A DNA stretch of 64,000 nt from Caenorhabditis remanei (taxonomy: Eukaryota > Nematoda > Chromadorea > Rhabditida > Rhabditidae). A program made the translations under genes and the position numbers. This document shows positions 22,429 to 33,502 of this stretch, piece by piece (within the stretch, counting starts at the first letter, position 1; the number at the start of each line of letters is the position of its first letter). The notes below the pieces were generated by a model. The model saw only the letters and a program-made list of their open reading frames with translations, made no database searches and was not told the DNA's origin. Where the stretch lies: contig NC_071332.1 in assembly GCF_010183535.1 (NCBI RefSeq), positions 17,050,001-17,114,000 of the forward strand, given 5' to 3'.

Positions 22429-22675
22429 TAGATCAAATTATTTTATGATTTTCTTTACAAGTTTTCAGTTCCTAGACATACTTCGCTGCTCTACTCGGTT
22501 GACCTACGCGCGCACATTTCTCTCTCTTTATTGTTTTTTGTCATCATTTTCGAAAAAATTGTTTTCATTTTCGCTTTTTTCTCTCGTTTTTCTTTCACGC
22601 TCTCCATTGTGTTTGTATTTTTCCTTTTGTCCGTCTTTTTTTCTTTGATTTTTTCAATCTCAATGGTTTTCAGCT

Positions 22676-24936
22676 ATGTTCGAGGACGACGTTTCTCGGA
22701 AGCCACACAGTCTACTGTCAGTAGTCCGGAAATTTCTTCCGAAAGAGGTGAGTTCGGTTTACGGAATCTCGTGTTTAGTATGTTTGAGCAACCGCGCTCC
22801 ATAGGACTCAGTGCGCAACTTAAAAGTTGTTATTAGTATATCTGTAAAAAGCAGATTGCAAGCTTGCGTACCTAACTGCGTATCTAGCTCATACAGTAAT
22901 GACCATAGTTCTAACAACTTGGGCCATTTGCGGTTGAAAATGTTCAACTTTGAGAGGGTGGCATGGTATCACTAATTGTCCCACTAAATAAAATTTTTAT
23001 GAAACGGAAAGATCGAAAATAGTACTTCATTTTTGTAGTTGACAATTTTTTCGTACGGGCACTTCCTAGCAAGTTACATACCGACAAAGTAATTTCTCTT
23101 ATAAATCAACAAATTTTAGTGCAAAATTATGCGATTTTCAAGCTGTCGTCTTAAAATGACCATAACTTGATAGGAAGTGCCCGTACAAAAAAGTTGTCAA
23201 CGACAAAAATGGAGTTTTGCCTTTGGTCTGTATGATCCATTAAACACTTTTTGATGGAACAATCAGTGATACCGTAACATCTTCTCAAAGTTGGACATTT
23301 CCAACAGACAATGAGTTGTTAGAATTATGGTCATTACTGTATTACGGCGCAGAGAGTTGCTGTTAATTGAAAATTGGTTCCAATGAATCCTCCTTCAAAG
23401 TTAAATATAAAAACTATACTAAAGTTTTTCTTTCAGCTGATCCCTCCAACCTGGAAATGCGAAGGCGACGATCTTGTCAAAAACGTCCAGAATCTTATAC
23501 AAGAGGGAAACAAGCTACTCGGCATGTTTGAAACCAGCACGATACTTTGGCACGAAATGTACAGCTATATGAATTTCCCAAGATGCCTCGAATATTTCAA
23601 CTGGCATGCAGCAGAAAGAATCGCACCATTCCCTTATTTTCACAAAAGTGTGAATGGAAAGTTTTGCTTGTATCGAAACGATCTGTACAAAATGTTCGAT
23701 TATTGGGATAAAACCCCATTGCCAGGGTCGCATGAAGGCATATTGGCCGAAGCGGTTCTGGATCGTTGCTGGCACAAACTTATAAATGGAAGTCATCACG
23801 AACTGATTGTATGTCCGGAGAAACCGATTAATATGCAACGCCAATTTCCACCTCATCGAGCTTTTACTGAAAAAATTACGAGCGAAAAATATGAGCAATT
23901 CGTGGAAGAATGGAAGCAGGAGATGAAGGAAAGAATCAATAATTTGGATGATTTCATTTTGACGACTTTGGACAAATTGCTCAAACAATGTCCAGGTCTG
24001 AAGTTTTCTACTGAAGAGCTTGCAAGAATTATTTCATGGGTTGGATACGTTATCGGAAACGTCAAAGATTATGCCATAAAAGGACATATTCACTTGCCTC
24101 CTCTTAATTCTGAATGCGGATGGAAACCACTCATCCGAAAGTTTTCATTCGACTGTAATCACTTTGTGATGGCTGACGAGTTGGTCGATACTCTAAAGAA
24201 ACTTCGTGTGGATGTCAATTGGCTCGAGAATGAAGTAGCTGAGATGCCCGATCTCTCAACATTCGCATACAATGAAATTGAAGAAAAAATCGGTGAAACC
24301 TATTATGCCATGCTGGAATTCGTGGACATTGAAATAACTCAATTTCTATTCACCCAGTCCCCCATACCTAGTGTTCGTTATGACGACTTCTGTCTCCTCG
24401 CAGTGGATGCTCTCCACGAGATTCTGATGGATATGATTCTGGCGAAGAAAGTTTTTCAAAAAATCACACCAGAGGATGGAAACATTGTCATAGAGTTTTT
24501 GGAGTCTTTGAAGTTTTACTTCGATCCGAGCAGAGACATCTTCTTTGTGGATATAAAAGTCGTTGATGCCATCAAAACGTTATGGGAGGATATCTACGTT
24601 CACAGAATGAATCAAGACGCATCAAAAGCTAAACTGATAATCAAAACGAAATCGGAGAAGTTTGAAGAAAAGGAGTTGTGCAAGACGCTCGATTTTTTGG
24701 AACTTTACAAATTCTTCGACAACATCAAAGGATATGCAAACAAGGTCCATAAAAACCTGGCAGGGCAGGATGCTCTCACGCCGAGACACGTGCATGTTGC
24801 TGTTGCACTGTGCCAAATCAACTGTCTCGCTCGGAAAGTGTCATGGATGCTGGATTTTGTTCACATGCAAAAAGCGTGCCCTTGGTTTGGTATTGTGGAC
24901 TGTGAGCGGTGTCGGGACGAACGTGAGGAGCAGTGA
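22676..24936 (+). CDS. Unrecognised 523-residue protein
   Basis: Two exons, 22676-22747 and 23437-24936, phase 0. The first codes MFEDDVSRKPHSLLSVVRKF. A TTTTCAG two bases before the ATG suggests an SL trans-splice site or a 5'UTR intron. The second exon is 1500 nt uninterrupted, long for this genome. The protein is mixed helical, rich in Trp, His and acidic residues, with no signal peptide or membrane segment. Notable stretches are WHEMYSYMNFPRCLEYFNWH and, near the C-terminus, CPWFGIVDCERCRDEREEQ, a Cys cluster. I do not recognise a domain and assign no function. Intron 1 (689 nt) is mostly an inverted-repeat element. The upstream region 22430-22670 is T/C-rich and promoter-like. Confidence 0.8.
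22894..23339. mobile_element. Tc/mariner-type MITE in intron 1 of the 523-residue gene
   Basis: CAGTAATGACCATAGTTCTA and the complement form the ends, flanked by TA (22892-22893, 23340-23341). It contains GAGAGGGTG, GTACGGGCACTTCC and their complements. A related element lies at 25906-26328. Confidence 0.8.
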
Positions 24937-25322
24937 GACGAATCGATAATTTTGAATCTATCTTTCTATTTTGTTTATGATTCATTCATTTCTTATTTTG
25001 CCCTTATTTTTGTTGTCAAGTAATTATCCTGATGGAATTATTTCTGATAAATCAATCGCGCTTGACTAGACTTCAAAATTCAAAAAAACGGTATTCGCTG
25101 CGTCGCTGTGGAAACTCGATACGCAGTGTAAACCTTGTCAACTGCTCCGTTTGTTGATTAATTTTTCGATGAGTGCGGTGGGGCGCTATTGCTTAGCCTG
25201 TGGATTGCAGTTACTAGAAGTGTTATCAGAGGTATTTCAAAAGTTAAACATCTTTTTATTCTTAAAATTTCTACATTTACGTGAGTGTCACGAGTATCTT
25301 TCCAAGAAATTAATTTCTCCTT
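24937..25322. other. Intergenic, nothing recognised
   Basis: 3' flank of the 523-residue gene and upstream region of the calpain relic. No supportable open frame, RNA or repeat. Confidence 0.5.
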
Positions 25323-25877
25323 ATGCCCTTCTCCGTGGAAGTTCTCTCTACAAAAGATGACGTGTTAAAAGAAAGTGACAAGGAGTGCAGTGAGAAGGCA
25401 GCAATATTCAGGTAGCCCCGATTTCCAGATTCAAAATCTCATTTAAAAAAAATCTTCTAAAATATACATCAGTGTCGCTGGGTACTTCATCGATCCGGAT
25501 TTCCCTCCAAATGCGGAATCACTCGGAAAAAAAATCGGCAAAAGTCAACGATAATCTCGATTTTGAGAACTTGAATGACGCCTGGTATCCACCGCATCAA
25601 CTATTGAGTCCTCTTCCTCGATGCAATGAGCATGAGTGGCATGTTTGGGAAGATCCGTGGCCGTTTCATGTCTGTCAGAAGGGAATTGGGGACTGCTGGC
25701 TGATGGGAGTTCTAATGGCTATTTCGAGAAAACTAATGGCTATTTCGAGAAAAAAAGAGTTGCTCGAGCAGATCATTCCGAAGAGATATTTGATCGAGCA
25801 GATCATTCCGAAGAGATAAAGAGTTGCTCGAGCAGATCATTCAGAAGAGATATGAGTTGTGGAATTTTTCAAGTAAG
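25323..25877 (+). pseudogene. Calpain cysteine protease fragment, frameshifted
   Basis: Exon 1 (25323-25411) and exon 2 (25473-25877) join in phase to give KAAIFSVAGYFIDPDFPPN and SLG, the start of a calpain protease core. In exon 2 an A8 run (about 25527-25534) shifts the frame. The next frame then reads WHVWEDPWPFHVCQ and KGIGDCWLMGVLMAISRK, which is the catalytic-Cys motif GDCW. Short direct duplications follow: CTAATGGCTATTTCGAGAAA twice and a unit encoding ELLEQIIPKR about three times, bringing stops and another frame change before SCGIFQVR and a GTGAGT donor. The His and Asn catalytic region is missing. The intact family are calcium-activated proteases; this copy cannot encode one. Confidence 0.8.
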
Positions 25878-25905
25878 GTGAGTACGTTTGACCAATACGT
25901 ACCGT

Positions 25906-26328
25906 GCAGTAAGATATCCAATTTGGCATTTTTCAGTTGAAAATGAAGAACTTTGAGAGGGTGATAAGATATCACTGTTTGTTCCACAAAGTACAATTTT
26001 TATGGATCGTACAGATCAAAAGTAGAACTCCATTTTTAAAGTTGACAACTTTTTTGTACGAATGCTCCCTGAAGAGTTATGGTCATTTTGAAGGGACAGC
26101 TCAAAAATCACTTTATATTGCGCTGGGACGATTTGAGGGAGATGTTACTTTGTCGATATGTAACTTGCTAGGGAATGTCTGTGCGAAAAAGTTGTCAATT
26201 ACGAAAATGAAGCTCTAACTAAGTTAAGTGTGGTGTATACTTACCTTACCTTGTGGGACAATCAGCGATACCGTAATACCCTCTCAAAGCTGGTCATTTT
26301 CATGTGAAACGGTCATTGTTGTTACTAT
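25906..26328. mobile_element. Inverted-repeat element related to that at 22894
   Basis: CTTTGAGAGGGTGATAAGAT near the left faces ATACCCTCTCAAAG near the right; the ends are CAGTAA and TTACTA. It shares the CTTTGAGAGGGTG core and a GTACG-A-TGC-TCC block with the 22894-23339 element, but has diverged. Confidence 0.65.
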
Positions 26329-26819
26329 ATTCATCTTCATTTTTTTCCTTACTCACACATTCAATAACAAAATATTCTTTCTGTGGGTCAGGTCAACTTT
26401 CCATAAACTCGCCATCTGCTTACCTTTCTTCTCATCACACCAGACATCTTTTCGTTGCATCGCTTCACAACATTTAGATGCAACAGCACATACACATTAT
26501 TGTGCCTGCGTCAATTTATTGCCTCTCTCTCTCATTGTCCTTCGGGACACCGTCCCTATCTTTCTTCTTCTCTCGTTCACTTTCGAAACAGAAAATCAAT
26601 GTTTCGATATAATTTTTTTGCCCAATTGTTTTGGTTTTCATTGGAAATTTTGAAGTTTTTTTGACGAATTTTTTTTGACGTTCTACTTCTTTTTTCTCCG
26701 CGTATAATTTTCCGGTAAAAAAAACTGTGACCGTGGCCTAAAATCCGACAGATGCGAGTAGCGCGAATTTCAAAAGGAACACATATTTCTTTTAATTTTT
26801 TATTCGTTTTCAGGCAGTC
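26329..26819. promoter_or_regulatory. Upstream region of the SPK gene
   Basis: T-rich sequence with no supportable open frame. GTTTTCAG at 26806-26813 lies six bases before the ATG and could be an SL trans-splice acceptor. No TATA box stands out. Confidence 0.35.
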
Positions 26820-29800
26820 ATGTCAAGCGGAAATTCAACTAGATCAAGAGCTAATGTTGGAAAAAAAGAAATAAAGTGAGTTTTAATGAATTTGTTTGGT
26901 AAGAAATATTGAAAATGGATTTTTCGCTCACAAGGGTACCTTTTGGGGTCGCAAGTTTGGAATCGTTCCATATTGCTACCAGGTATTAAGGACAGCTTGA
27001 ATAGGCATATCCCAAATTTTAGTTTTGTGCTCGTTAATTGCCGCTGAGAAAAACCGTCTTCACTTCTGGTTTTGCAAGCCATTTTCGGGCTTTTACAGCG
27101 TTTATCTACAGGAATGAACCTTTGAGACGGTTTTTCTCAGCGGCAAGTGACGAGCACAAAACAAAAATTTGGGATATGCCTAATCAGGCTGTTCTTAATC
27201 CCTGGAAGCAATTTGGAACGATTCAAAACTTGCGACCCCAAAAGGTTCCCTTGTCAAGTAAGTAAAAAGAAATATGAAAAGTATAGGGCAAGGTAATTTA
27301 GATATTCAATTAGAAAAACTGTCTCTCAAAATTCACCGAGTTCAACTTTTTTTGTTATTTCAGAGTCAAACAACAAGACACTTGTATTGAAGAAGCAATG
27401 AACGCAGACCCTCCTTCTGCTACCCCTTGCTCCAGTTCGCTTCAACCTCATTCCTTAGCCTCCATCAAAAAAGAATCTAATCGGAAAAGACAGAGAATTC
27501 CAAGTCCAGATAAGGAGACAGAAACGTGAGTTGGGAATTTTTCGAAATTGAAAAGAATCGGTATCGAATTTCAGCTTTAAACTGAACCGCCAAGCTGCCA
27601 GAAGAGCACGCAATACATCTGAAAACTCCAGAAAAATATATAAAGAGTGAGTTTTTTTCTTTAGAAACTTAAAAACTTAGAAATAATAATTGTAGAGCCT
27701 CACTTCCAACCTCATCTCCCGATACGTTCCGAGAAACAACTTCTGAAGAATCGCCTGAGGCTGGCTGCAAAATGAAAACTTCAGTAACGACATCTACCAG
27801 ACGAACATGCTCCGGATTTGATGACGATTTAGAGGATCGGAAACCAGATTTGATTAAAATTGAAGTGAAGAAGGTCAAAGTGGAGAGTAAAGATGTGCCA
27901 TGGGTAATTTCTTTGAAAATAACTATTTTAATTCTACAGTTGCGTTTTCAGTTTGTCCCAGAGCATGAAAACAAGTTTATTGATTTCCTGCTGGATTATC
28001 CGAAAACTGGAATGTTTAATCGAAACGGATTAATTGATGAGTACAATGAAAAGAATAATACCAAACACCCATTGAACTTTTTTGACCACGTGTAAGCTTT
28101 TTTGCAGTTCTATGCATCAGTCATTATAGTTTTTGTAGAGTTCATGATTTGGAAAAGAAACTAATTGCAAAAAAACGTGGAATTGGCGATATAGTTCGTG
28201 TCTTCTTCAGAGCACAGGTTCCCTTGTCCGCTTATTTACGAGACGAGTGAGTGGTCCCCTCGTTTATGCGTGTGAATTAGGTTATTTTCAGAATAACGAG
28301 GATAGCCAGTGAGGGAACCGCGTTGTTTTCTGCAGATGGTAGAGCTGTGAAGATAATTTATGAGGATGTGTACTTGAATACTTCATACGACAAAGATTTT
28401 ATCAAGTTTTTGATCGAAATTGCAAGAGGGCGTAGTAAACCAGTTGCCCATGAAGAACTGGCAGAAGAGTACAGAGCGGAACTGTTCGAATCGAAGCGTG
28501 AAGAGGTATCGGACCAATTTTTTGTATATCAGTAAGTTTTTGAGTGAGTTCCCAGTTTTTATTATTTCTTTAATTTTCAGTCTTGAGCACTTGGAAGAGT
28601 TCATAAATGATGACAGGTCTAGTTCAAAGATTCGCACGCTCTTCATCACTCAAGCTCTCATTTCAAAGTAATTTCAGAAAAAGTGAGTACTCCAAATTTT
28701 CATCCTCTCTCAAATTCTGAAACTTTAATTTTTCAGAATCATCAGCTTGGGTCGAAAAGGCGAAGTGGGATTCGACAAAAAAGGAAAAATCGTTCGTTTC
28801 GTTTCCAAAAATGGAGCCACTCGTTTGAAGCGAGACACCGGAGAACCAGAAGTCCCCATGGAAGAATTGCCGGACTCTGATCAGCACATCGTAAGTCAAA
28901 TTTTGAAAAGTTTTGAAAACAAACTTTCATTTTTTGTTGCTACATTTAAAATTGTTTATTGTTTCGTTTAGACCATCTCTGCAATCAACTCAATTGAAGA
29001 CTCAAAATCGAGCGATGACGAAATGAAATTTGGGGCAAAAATTGGAGAAGAATCAAAAAGAAGAGTCCGCAACAAGTTATCTAATGAAGAACTGAAGCAC
29101 TTGGTTCATTATTTTGCGGAGTGTTCCAGAAAGCAGCCAGATGATATGGTTTTCAATGAGGTCTACAGAAATTGTGTACCCTACATGGAAGAAAAGTTCG
29201 GTAAAGAGCTAACAAGAACAGATGTGGCATATCAAAAAATGTAAGTCTTTAGAGTTGTAACTAGCAGAACAATTTAGAAATCTCAGACTACAAAAATGTT
29301 TCAAAACGTTGGAAATCAGTTTGCATGGTATCGAACAAGAGAAAATTGCGGCCATTATGTATGCCACGCGGTGGTGGGTGCATAAGAAACTGGAAATCGG
29401 GTGAGTTGTCAAGTTTTGAATAAAATGATTTAAAGCAAACGTTTTCAGTCTAAAAAAAGATTTCGATATTGAATTGGACTCGAAAAGGCTACTTTCCTAC
29501 TACGCGTCAAAAACCGATGGTAGTATTCAAGTAGGACAACGGAACTCGGTACATAAATATTTTTTGGAGATGTTTCTTTTATGCTGATATTCAATTTCAG
29601 AGCCGAAATTCGAAAGTTAGGTGTATCGATGAGCCAAACATAAATTTAATCAACTTTGTGGGTGAGAGAGCAAAAACGTCTCTCAAGAAGTGGAAGTTGA
29701 AAGAAGCGGTCAGAAATTATCTGAAAAGTATAGACGAACATTTTGACGACAAGAAGTTAGTATTAAAAGTGGACAAGTGAGTTAAAACAAAATCTTTGCT

Positions 29801-30924
29801 GAGATCTACCCATGAATTTCCAGAATCAAGGCAATGCTAGTGAAGAATCCCGAGCGAGTCGCTGATGTCGACCGCGAAAAGATTGCGGCGATTTTATACG
29901 CGATGAACTGGCCTGTATGTGAAAAATTTGAAAATGAGTGAGTCATTTTCTAAAATTTGGATATCAAAAGTTTGAGAATGACTGAAAATGTTTCCATTGC
30001 CTTTTCCAGATTCAAGAAAATTGCATACTTTAAACTGGAGAAGAAAACTCGAACCCTGCTATATTATACATCCAAAAATCCAAATGGATGGAATACAAGA
30101 TCACAGAGCACGGTAATATTAAAATTGATGCATTTTGTTTCAAACAAGTCAAAAAAAGTTTAGGATCTGATGCAGTGTGGATCAACGAGTATACCACAAA
30201 ACTACAAAAGCAAGCTTCGAGTCAAAAAAAATCAGTGTGTTCAATCATATGAAGAACACTCGGAAAATGAAGAAGAACCGGATGGAAGCCTTCGTGATGA
30301 CTACGATGAAGCTTGTATGTCACCTCATCGGAGCCCCATCCAACGAAATATGAGTACACAAGAAAGAACTCCAATCCCCAATCAGACCGAAGAATTTACC
30401 AACGCCTACAACCTGTTACGCAACATTCAACAAACTGTAGAGGATATGGGACCGGATCTTCTCAAAGAATCACTCACAATGCTAGGCGATGTCATTGAAT
30501 TCTGTCCGCTGGAAGCTGTAAGTTCTTAGATATCCCAATCGTTCAAACTATCAATTTGTTTTTTTACAGAACGTGAAGATTCACAGCGTTGCAGTAGTCG
30601 TGGGGCACGCTGCAGTAGCCATGGAGGAGGCGATCACCAAGGATTTGAATGACACTGTCGCACTTCAGAAAGTGCATTTGCTGTTGGGTCGAATCGTTCA
30701 TCAAGTGAATTCTCCAAAGTTGGATATCATAGCAGACCACTTGAGACAATTATCGATTGAGAAGGATCATTTGGGCTATGTAAGTTTCAAATGGGAGCAC
30801 AATTCTAGAGTCTCATTTCTATAACCTGATATTACTTATATTCCAGAGAATCCCAAAAAAAGAGTTCACGGAAATGATTGGAAAATTGATTCGATACATC
30901 ACAAAGAGCGAGGACGACTCATAA
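26820..30924 (+). CDS. Multi-SPK-domain protein, 18 exons
   Basis: Predicted 917-residue nuclear-type protein. Exons 26820-26875, 27364-27525, 27575-27646, 27696-27903, 27952-28091, 28139-28246, 28292-28531, 28581-28667, 28737-28890, 28972-29240, 29278-29400, 29449-29548, 29601-29776, 29824-29937, 30010-30112, 30164-30517, 30570-30779, 30847-30924; every phase closes. The N-terminal 150 residues are basic and Ser-rich. About four related segments follow, beginning FVPEHENKFIDFLLDYPK, FIKFLIEIARGRSKPVA, ELKHLVHYFAECSRKQPDD and LINFVGERAKTSLKKWKL. They fit the SPK domain found in nematode SET, PHD and chromatin-associated proteins: helical start, then V..LE.....I and G(R/K)I. The last 250 residues are acidic, then helical. 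Exact function unknown; a chromatin or transcription role is inference. Intron 1 hosts a foldback element. Confidence 0.85.
26931..27253. mobile_element. CAAGGG-ended foldback element in SPK intron 1
   Basis: Starts CAAGGGTACCTTTTGGGGTC and ends with the complement CCCCAAAAGGTTCCCTTG. Flanked by TCA on both sides. Arms of about 150 bp. The same 3-bp TCA target duplication flanks the 37753-38777 element with similar ends. A degenerate relative lies near 33955-34080. Confidence 0.8.
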
Positions 30925-31180
30925 TTCTATGAATTGTTGTGGCATTTCTGTTTTTTTTTATTTTAATCTCACCGGATTTTTACTTGCTATATGTATTTTA
31001 ATTTACGATTTTAAACTATTATGGTGCGAAACGTGGTCTATCGAGAGGTTCTGCAGCTGGGAAATTGAACAAAACTTTTGGAATATGACTTATTAATGTA
31101 TTAGAGTAGATAAATAATGTTTTTTTTTAATATTAGAAATAGTTTTTATGCACAGGAATCTGTTGAATGTGAATCTTGCT
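30925..31180. other. SPK gene 3' region
   Basis: AT-rich 3'UTR and flank. TTTACGATTTTAAACTATT occurs at about 31001 and again right after the Helitron-like terminus at 31242, so about 240 bp lie between two direct copies. Confidence 0.5.
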
Positions 31181-31241
31181 ATGCACCGCGCACGAGGCGA
31201 AGCCGAGTCCAGCGGAGCCCGCCGGGAGGCGGGAGACGCTA
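31181..31241 (+). mobile_element. Possible Helitron 3' terminus
   Basis: GC-rich tract with hairpin CCCGCC-GGGA-GGCGGG, then AGACG and CTAG, followed by T. A short hairpin before CTRR with T after it is the known Helitron 3' end. The 5-nt gap is shorter than usual, and no TC-ended 5' terminus was identified. Confidence 0.45.
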
Positions 31242-31594
31242 GTTTACGATTTTAAACTATTCGAATAAATAAACTAAAACCTAAAAACATTTTCAGTCTT
31301 GGTAACTAGAACAAGTCTATGACAGAACAAAGTGGGTAACATGTTTTTTTCACCTGTCTGACATTTTAAACCAAACCGAGACGGGATTTTATTAAAGCAT
31401 TTTATTAAACAGCCAAAACTCAAAAAATATATTATTCAAGTTTGTCTGACAGCACTAATCCTTCTATTAATAGGAACTAAATTCCGTTGTGACCCAATTG
31501 CGACTTTCGATAAAATCAATTTTCGTATCTCCCGTGAATTGAAGGAAATGAAGCAGGGTGTGATGGATCCAGCGAAAATTTCAGCCTGAACCAA

Positions 31595-32882
31595 TTATCT
31601 TAAGTCAATTAAAAAAATTTGTTTTTCGAGTACCGTATGAATAGCTCGTTTCAAATAAAACGCAGTAGCTACGTTGACTTCTATAGATACTCCATATAGA
31701 TCTATAGATACTCCATATAGAGTCACAATGTTATAAATCTGAAAATAAAAAGAATTAGATTTTTAAAATAAATAAAAAAGATTCTTACTTGAAACATTGC
31801 GAAAATAAAAACAGCTTGTCTGAAAATAACAATTTCATTTTTGTTCCTCGAACTTCTTTTCATTTTTACGATCCTGATAACAAGAGCAATATATAGGCCG
31901 AGTATAAAAAGTGGCAACCCTAGTTGAATGATGTTTTCTAACTGAAAACCGTATTTTCAATTAAAATTAGGTATTTTTAATGAAAAAAAATTAACCGTTT
32001 GTATTCCTAAAGGTGGCTCAATTATAAATTTCTTGTCTCCAGTCACAATTAAATAACAATACAACTTGAACTTCTCATAAACAGATTCATACTTGTAAGC
32101 ACAGTTGTTTCGAAACAAAATATATAATATCGGCAATGGCAAAATCCATATTAAACAAATCCAAATATAAATTATTGGGCTGAAATTTTCGAAATCGTCT
32201 TCTATTTTTCAAAAAAATTTCTTACGTATCAAAAATTTTGTTAATTTTCTTGGAGTGAAAAAAATACAAAAAATCGTTGAATTGCAATTGCGAGGTTTGA
32301 GAAAAGAATGGAATGAAGAAAAAAGTCATTTAGATATGATATAGGCAGATATATCTCAGACTGAGCGAATTGTTCCGTAATAACCGGGAACAGTGTAGAT
32401 GGAACATTGAAGACTAGATTTAAAGCAGCAATAACGAAAGAAGATATTGTCAATTGAGTTAGAAACCAGTAAAACTTCATCTGCAAGATTATTATATAAA
32501 TGATTATTTTTTAAATTCAAATTCGAAAAAAGTTGCCGGTGCCAAATGACTCCGTAGAAGTAATGAAATGATTAAAAACGCTGCTGATAAGATAGTAGCA
32601 GCGACTGTAGTAATAACATAAAAGATGAGAACAGAGTAGTAAATCCAGTTTTTTGTGAATCCGGAATGGGATCAGTTATCTGAAAAATTATGTATAAACG
32701 CTATACGTCGGCTGAACCGCGCTCTACTGAATCCGAAGAAAATTGTGTGTATTTTTCAAGGTCATTTCGATGGAGCGCATTTGATAACTTCTCACTTCTA
32801 AATAGGGAGTCGCCGGTGTCGATGGTTCAATAACATATAAGACTCTGTAGATAAAACAGAAAACGAGAAGGAAATGTTGCAT
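31595..32882 (-). pseudogene. Seven-transmembrane chemoreceptor-type pseudogene
   Basis: Coding-like blocks in order: 32882-32796 (MQHFLLVFCFIYRVLYVIEP), a TM1 block at about 32679-32530 (NWIYYSVLIFYVITTVAAT), 32480-32230 (KFYWFLTQLTISSFVIAALN, AIAIQRFFVFF), 32180-32000 (IIYIWICLIWILPLPILYIL), 31943-31790 (LGLPLFILGLYIALVIRIVK) and 31742-31595. The last exon boundaries have good GTAAG/TTTTCAG signals. Two homopolymer frameshifts break it: one A short before NWIYYS and one T extra after FFVFF. The last exon has an in-frame 21-nt tandem duplication (LYGVSI twice). Intron 1 holds a MITE fragment also found at 40.7 kb. Receptor subfamily not assigned. Confidence 0.65.
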
Positions 32883-33330
32883 GTTTAAAAATCAAATAAG
32901 AATAAAGCAAAAGGAACCGAATAGTGCTCATGACTTCCTGATTGAAGAAAAAAACGTGCAGCAGATGAAATTTTTATGATTATGGTAGTATATTTCTTTC
33001 TTCCTTTAATTGTTCTTTCAAAGTAGGTGTAGTTTATTCAAAAGTGATATTAAAACCACCTGCCACGAGAAAACTGCTTCGTGCATAGTTTGTATGGAGT
33101 CATTTCTTTAATCGAAAATTTCAAAATTCATCAAAAATTTCAAAACTGAAACATAAAAAGAAGAAAAAAATTAATATATCCTTTCTGTCTGACGAATTAT
33201 CTTAAACATCTATACTTGAATTTCTCGCCGATTCCACCACACTTTCAATATCCGCATTACAGTAATCCTCGCTACAAATGTAACATCATTGAGATACGAG
33301 TGCCCGAGCTGAAAATTGCAATTCGGAAAA
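32857..33330. repeat. Direct segmental duplicate of 39210-39690, with decayed ET-module last exon
   Basis: Matches 39210-39690 in the same orientation, including GACTTCCTGATTGAA, CTTCGTGCATAGTTTGTATG and the ET-gene terminal exon. In this copy the minus-strand exon has lost codons in the CNEDYCN block and has a TAA after IDV, so it is a relic. 33331-33502 shows nothing recognisable. Confidence 0.8.
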
Positions 33331-33502
33331 AAATTTTACAACAAACTATCTTGATTGTCTCTCTACTCGACACTGTATTTCTAAAAGTGGGAAATAATGC
33401 GCAACATGCTAATTGTACCCTCAAATCTAGACCAAGTATATGACATCTGAATATAATTGGCGGTATGTTGACGTCTTGTCAAAAATGATGTCGACCGCTC
33501 CG

